DNA of 64,000 bases. Origin: Levilactobacillus zymae. Its GTDB lineage: Bacteria; Bacillota; Bacilli; Lactobacillales; Lactobacillaceae. Made by a program: the position numbers and the translations under genes. Below, one piece after another: positions 60,894-64,000 of the stretch. Under the pieces are notes generated by a model. That model saw only the letters and a list, made by a program, of their open reading frames with translations, was not told the DNA's origin and searched no databases. Position 1 is the stretch's first letter; the number at the start of each line of letters is the position of its first letter. The stretch spans positions 372,001 through 436,000 of the forward strand of contig NZ_JAVLAS010000001.1 in assembly GCF_032190635.1 (NCBI RefSeq), read 5' to 3'.

Positions 60894-62387
60894 GTGAGTC
60901 GAAATCGGAAAATTATTATCACGTTTGCCTTACTGCTATCGAACGCCATGGCGGGGCTAGACGGCACCATCATCAACACGGCCCTGCCGGCCATCGTCAG
61001 TGACCTACACGGGATTCAGTACATGGGGTGGATCGTGGCCATTTTCCTGTTAGGGATGGCCGTGGCCACACCGCTATGGAGTAAGTTCGGTGAGCGGAAG
61101 GGCAATAAATGTGCGTACATCACGGCGACCACGGTATTTGCCGTGGGGGCGTTGTTTCAAGGACTAGCCGGGAATATTACCTGGTTCATTATTGCCCGGG
61201 GAATAATGGGGTTAGGCGCTGGGGGAATGAGTACCATTCCCTTCATCATCTACGCCCAATTGTTCGAAAACTTGAAACGGCGGGCCCAGGTGATTGGGAT
61301 CACCTCGGCCAGTTTCAGTACTGCGTCGATCATCGGTCCGCTCTTCGGGGGTTGGATCGTCGACACCTTCAGCTGGCACTGGGTCTTTTACGTCAACCTA
61401 CCATTGGCGTTAGTGTCCGTGGGGATCGTGGCGGTCTTCTTCAAATCGACACGTGAACGGAACCAACAGCCGGTAGACTATCAGGGATCGGTCCTAATGG
61501 TCTTAGGCTTAGTCGCCATCCTGACGGGGATTCAGTTACTGGGCACTCAACCGTTGGGCTGGACCATTGGTCTGGTCATCGTGGGTCTAGGACTCCTGGG
61601 CTGGATGCACCGGGTAGAGAACCAGGTCACGGACCCCATCGTCCCCAACCGGTTGTTTCGCAATTCTAAGCTAGTCATCGATTTAATTATCTTCGCCGTT
61701 CTCTGGGGCGCATTTGTAGCCTTTAACATCTACGTGCCGATGTGGGCGCAGGGAATTATGGGCCTTAGCGCATTAATCGGGGGTATGACGCAGATTCCCG
61801 GATCCATCGCTAACTTCATTGGTTCCGAACTGGCGCCGGCCGTTCAACCCAGAATTGGCCGGTACGGGGTCCTCGCGATGGGGACCCTCACGTTTCTGGT
61901 GACCTTCGTGGGCATGAGCTGGGTGGCGCAGACGGCCAGCTACACCTTCTTGTTGGTGATGGGAGCCTTCAACGGCTTCGGTATCGGGGTCTGCTTCACG
62001 ACTCTGCAGGTTGCCGTCCAAAGTGATGTGGCCGTAAACGATGTACCAATTGCCACGTCGTTTGCCTACCTGGTCCGGATTCTCAGTCAGACCTTCATGT
62101 CCTCGATTTACGGGGTTGTCTTGAGTAAGGCCTTGGCCGCGGGTGTGCAAGCTAATCACGGGCGGATCACCATGGGGATGCTCAATAAATTGACCAATTC
62201 GCAAACGGCCAGTGGGCTCCCAGCCAAACTATTACCGGCCATGCGCACCATCCTGTATCAGGGGATGCACAACATTATGGTCTTGGCGTTGGGGCTGGTC
62301 TTGGTGATTGTCGTACTGATCGGTTGGCTGTTATTCCGTCAACATCGCCACGCCTTAGTCCTGAAACGACAACGGCATACCGCTTAA
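60894..62387 (+). CDS. MFS multidrug transporter, DHA2 (EmrB/QacA) family
   Basis: The 497-residue protein has fourteen membrane helices and the DHA2 motifs: LDGTIINTALPAIVSDL in helix 1 (the D1 motif LDxTxxNVALP), GMAVATPLWSKFGERKGNK (motif A) and ISTASFSTASIIGPLFGGW-like SASFSTASIIGPLFGG (motif C). It probably exports drugs or organic acids by proton antiport. GTG 60894 is chosen with GAGGGG about ten bases upstream; a TTG at 60876 precedes that site. A palindrome in the promoter suggests repression by an unlinked regulator. Confidence 0.9.
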   Translation: MSRNRKIIITFALLLSNAMAGLDGTIINTALPAIVSDLHGIQYMGWIVAIFLLGMAVATPLWSKFGERKGNKCAYITATTVFAVGALFQGLAGNITWFIIARGIMGLGAGGMSTIPFIIYAQLFENLKRRAQVIGITSASFSTASIIGPLFGGWIVDTFSWHWVFYVNLPLALVSVGIVAVFFKSTRERNQQPVDYQGSVLMVLGLVAILTGIQLLGTQPLGWTIGLVIVGLGLLGWMHRVENQVTDPIVPNRLFRNSKLVIDLIIFAVLWGAFVAFNIYVPMWAQGIMGLSALIGGMTQIPGSIANFIGSELAPAVQPRIGRYGVLAMGTLTFLVTFVGMSWVAQTASYTFLLVMGAFNGFGIGVCFTTLQVAVQSDVAVNDVPIATSFAYLVRILSQTFMSSIYGVVLSKALAAGVQANHGRITMGMLNKLTNSQTASGLPAKLLPAMRTILYQGMHNIMVLALGLVLVIVVLIGWLLFRQHRHALVLKRQRHTA

Positions 62388-62390
62388 TCG

Positions 62391-62427
62391 AATGGTCACC
62401 CAGTCGCGCTGGGTGACCATTTTTTAG
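62391..62427 (+). terminator. Terminator after the MFS gene
   Basis: AATGGTCACCCAG pairs perfectly with CTGGGTGACCATT, followed by TTTT. Confidence 0.92.
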
Positions 62428-62939
62428 GTTCACGGGAACAAATCAAACGACCACGCGCAGTTTACCGACCGCAAGGGGGAGAAAAATGTCCCGGGAAATA
62501 TTGCGGCTAGAGATGTCCCGGTGGGGCCCTAGGTCGTGACTGTCGTAGATTGCAGGAGTTACCGGCTCGTCGATGGTTAACCATGAATACCATGAACCAT
62601 GAGCGATGGTTTGGATTTATGATGATTCTGAAGGGACATTATGAGTCGGCAGAGATGATTATCGGTGTTAAATAATATCACAAATAGTTGAATGTGTGGC
62701 AACGGATTTAAAAGAACGTCGTTAGTGAATAACTTTTACGCTAATCCAGTGATATCAATGCTTTCAAACGATTTTGATTAAATTAAATAAAATAAAAACG
62801 CCCTCAAAAGTTTCAGACTGTAGTTAATCCCCACAAATGATGTTATACTGGCCTCAATGAAACGATTACAGCATTTATATTCGGATTAAAATGGATAATT
62901 TCAAGCCCATATGCTGCAAAACTTAAGGGGGAGACTGTT
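62428..62939 (+). other. 512-bp intergenic region before the LRR surface protein
   Basis: No gene is supported. It begins GC-rich, with the repeat ATGTCCCGG at 62486-62494 and 62513-62521, and the Noc-box-like ATGTCCCGGGAAAT. It then becomes strongly AT-rich. TATACT (62845-62850) is a likely -10 for the LRR gene; the long stretch between may hold regulatory sites that I cannot name. Confidence 0.45.
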
Positions 62940-64000
62940 TTGAATACGAAAAAATTGTTGACCGGAAAAACCCGACAAAATCGTTGGGTGTTAACTAGCG
63001 CAGCGGCAATGACGCTGGCGATGATGACTTTAGGCGGGCAAGTGGCCCATGCGGACGCCACCCCAGCCAAGGCAACTGCGGAAACCGAAACCACGGGGGC
63101 CGCGGCCCAGCAGCCTAAAGAGGTCGCCTTGACTTCGACGAAGACCACCTCGGCAGCAACGGCGTCGACAGCGGAAAACGACGCTCAAGAAACGGACCCG
63201 GCGCAGACCGCCACGAGTTCCACTGAAACGACCAAGAATGAGACCGCTTTACCGGAAACTGATCCGGCAACGACGGATACTACGACCACGGATCCAGCCA
63301 AGACACAATCGGCCTCGACGTCTGAGCCGACCACTCCAGCCACCGAATCAGCGGGGGCGCAGGCCCCGGCATCTAAGACCTCAACGCCTCAGGCGGCAAC
63401 GACGGCCAAGCCAACGGTTAAGCAGGCCGCGGCTAAGGTGGATGCCCAGCCGGAAGGTGTCACCCCGGCCCTGCGTTCGACTAAGAAGCTGGCCGAGGTT
63501 CAACCAATGACGACTAACGTTAAGTTACGCCATGTGGTGGCCCCGGTCGCCGAAACAACGGCATTGAGCGATGCCGACCAGACAATTGATCAGTGGATGC
63601 CCAATAAGAAGCTACAAAACCTAGTTTTCGCACAATTAAACCGGTTAAAACCGGACGGTAAGACATGGGCGAGTCCCTCAGATATTACTCAAAATGATAT
63701 GTTATTTTTAACATCACTATCTGATAGTAATACGTACAATGAAGATGGTTCTCAATATTCGTTGGAGGGTCTCCAATATGCAACCAACTTAACGAGCTTA
63801 TATTTAGTTTCTAATCTAGATACGGCCTATTATGGCAATATTACTGATATTTCTCCCTTGAAGAAATTAACTAAGTTAAAGAAATTAAGCCTATTTAGTA
63901 ATCGCATCCAAGACGTTACCCCCATTGCTGGCCTCAATAATCTAGATTTATTACAACTCCAATTTAACAGTATTTCGGATTTTTCTAGTCTGAAGGGAAA
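62940..64000 (+). CDS. Large surface protein with internalin-like leucine-rich repeats, 3'-truncated by the window edge
   Basis: The frame is open from TTG 62940 (GGGGGAG eight bases upstream) to the end of the window, at least 353 residues. It starts with an extended signal peptide (LLTGKTRQNRWVLTSAAAMT, cleavage near AHADA) like the KxYKxGKxW type. Then comes a Thr/Ala/Glu/Pro-rich stretch of about 150 residues, and from about residue 250 leucine-rich repeats of the 22-residue SDS22/internalin type (LTKLKKLSLFSNRIQDVTPI, then AGLNNLDLLQLQFNSISDFS). It probably ends in a wall anchor outside the window. The repeat part is AT-rich whereas the Thr/Ala part is GC-rich. Confidence 0.88.
   Translation, partial: MNTKKLLTGKTRQNRWVLTSAAAMTLAMMTLGGQVAHADATPAKATAETETTGAAAQQPKEVALTSTKTTSAATASTAENDAQETDPAQTATSSTETTKNETALPETDPATTDTTTTDPAKTQSASTSEPTTPATESAGAQAPASKTSTPQAATTAKPTVKQAAAKVDAQPEGVTPALRSTKKLAEVQPMTTNVKLRHVVAPVAETTALSDADQTIDQWMPNKKLQNLVFAQLNRLKPDGKTWASPSDITQNDMLFLTSLSDSNTYNEDGSQYSLEGLQYATNLTSLYLVSNLDTAYYGNITDISPLKKLTKLKKLSLFSNRIQDVTPIAGLNNLDLLQLQFNSISDFSSLKG

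Noticed and set aside
1..64000. CRISPR arrays, tRNA or rRNA genes and prophage modules
   Set aside because: I found no regularly spaced direct repeats, no tRNA cloverleaf with TTCGA arm and no phage structural or integrase genes; mobile DNA here consists of three insertion sequences and the small repeats described.

Overview
The window comes from a Gram-positive heterofermentative-type lactic acid bacterium of the Lactobacillaceae. The evidence is a xylulose-5-phosphate/fructose-6-phosphate phosphoketolase, phenolic acid decarboxylase with PadR, WxL-type and LPxTG surface proteins, strong AAGGAGG ribosome binding sites with frequent TTG/GTG starts, and a T-box in front of asnS. Base composition of housekeeping-like genes is fairly GC-rich for the family, which points (weakly, by inference) to a Levilactobacillus-like lineage. 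Two perfect parS sequences and one near-match suggest that the segment lies in the origin-proximal part of the chromosome.

Layout. 1-7.1 kb: the end of a family 2 glycosyltransferase, then a lower-GC WxL surface locus on the minus strand (two WxL proteins, a DUF916/DUF3324 protein, a small LPxTG protein). It is broken twice, by an IS5/IS427-type and an IS30-type element; removing each element with one target duplication restores an open reading frame. 7.8-17.9 kb: a heterodimeric ABC exporter, a solo HicB-like gene, an A-type Fe-S protein, a MarR regulator with palindromic operators, redox and arsenate genes, and the divergent padR-padC pair. 18-31.6 kb: a HAD nucleotidase, a frameshifted FUSC exporter, an AraC regulator divergent from a glucuronide operon (uidA plus GPH permease, cre site), a uracil-DNA glycosylase, a disulfide oxidoreductase, a TauE gene with a stop codon, MerR, GNAT and LysR genes, and a second IS30-type element. 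31.7-43 kb: phosphoketolase, a structured 290-bp MITE-like element, SMR, NhaP, GATase, ThrE, a copper operon (two cupredoxins and a P1B ATPase under cop boxes) and an EamA exporter. 43-54.3 kb: two matrixin-type zinc proteases, T-box-asnS, a MocR/PdxR regulator divergent from a vitamin B6 salvage operon, a lectin-WxL surface protein and a secreted hydrolase. 54.4-64 kb: an amino acid permease, a candidate minus-strand small RNA, a TVP38 protein, SDR and DJ-1/PfpI proteins, an SOS-type Y-family polymerase with a YolD-like partner, an EmrB-type MFS pump, and the start of a large leucine-rich-repeat surface protein.

The most unusual content is non-coding. Four copies (three on plus, one on minus) of a roughly 120-205 bp intergenic element share conserved blocks and helices with compensatory changes, and its 3' strand has two competing partners. 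There is also a MITE-like element with CTAG duplications and several hairpins, a 100-nt minus-strand transcript unit with promoter and terminator, and an apparent MerR-type promoter driving a non-coding, multi-hairpin unit. All functional statements are read from sequence and family knowledge; no searches were run.
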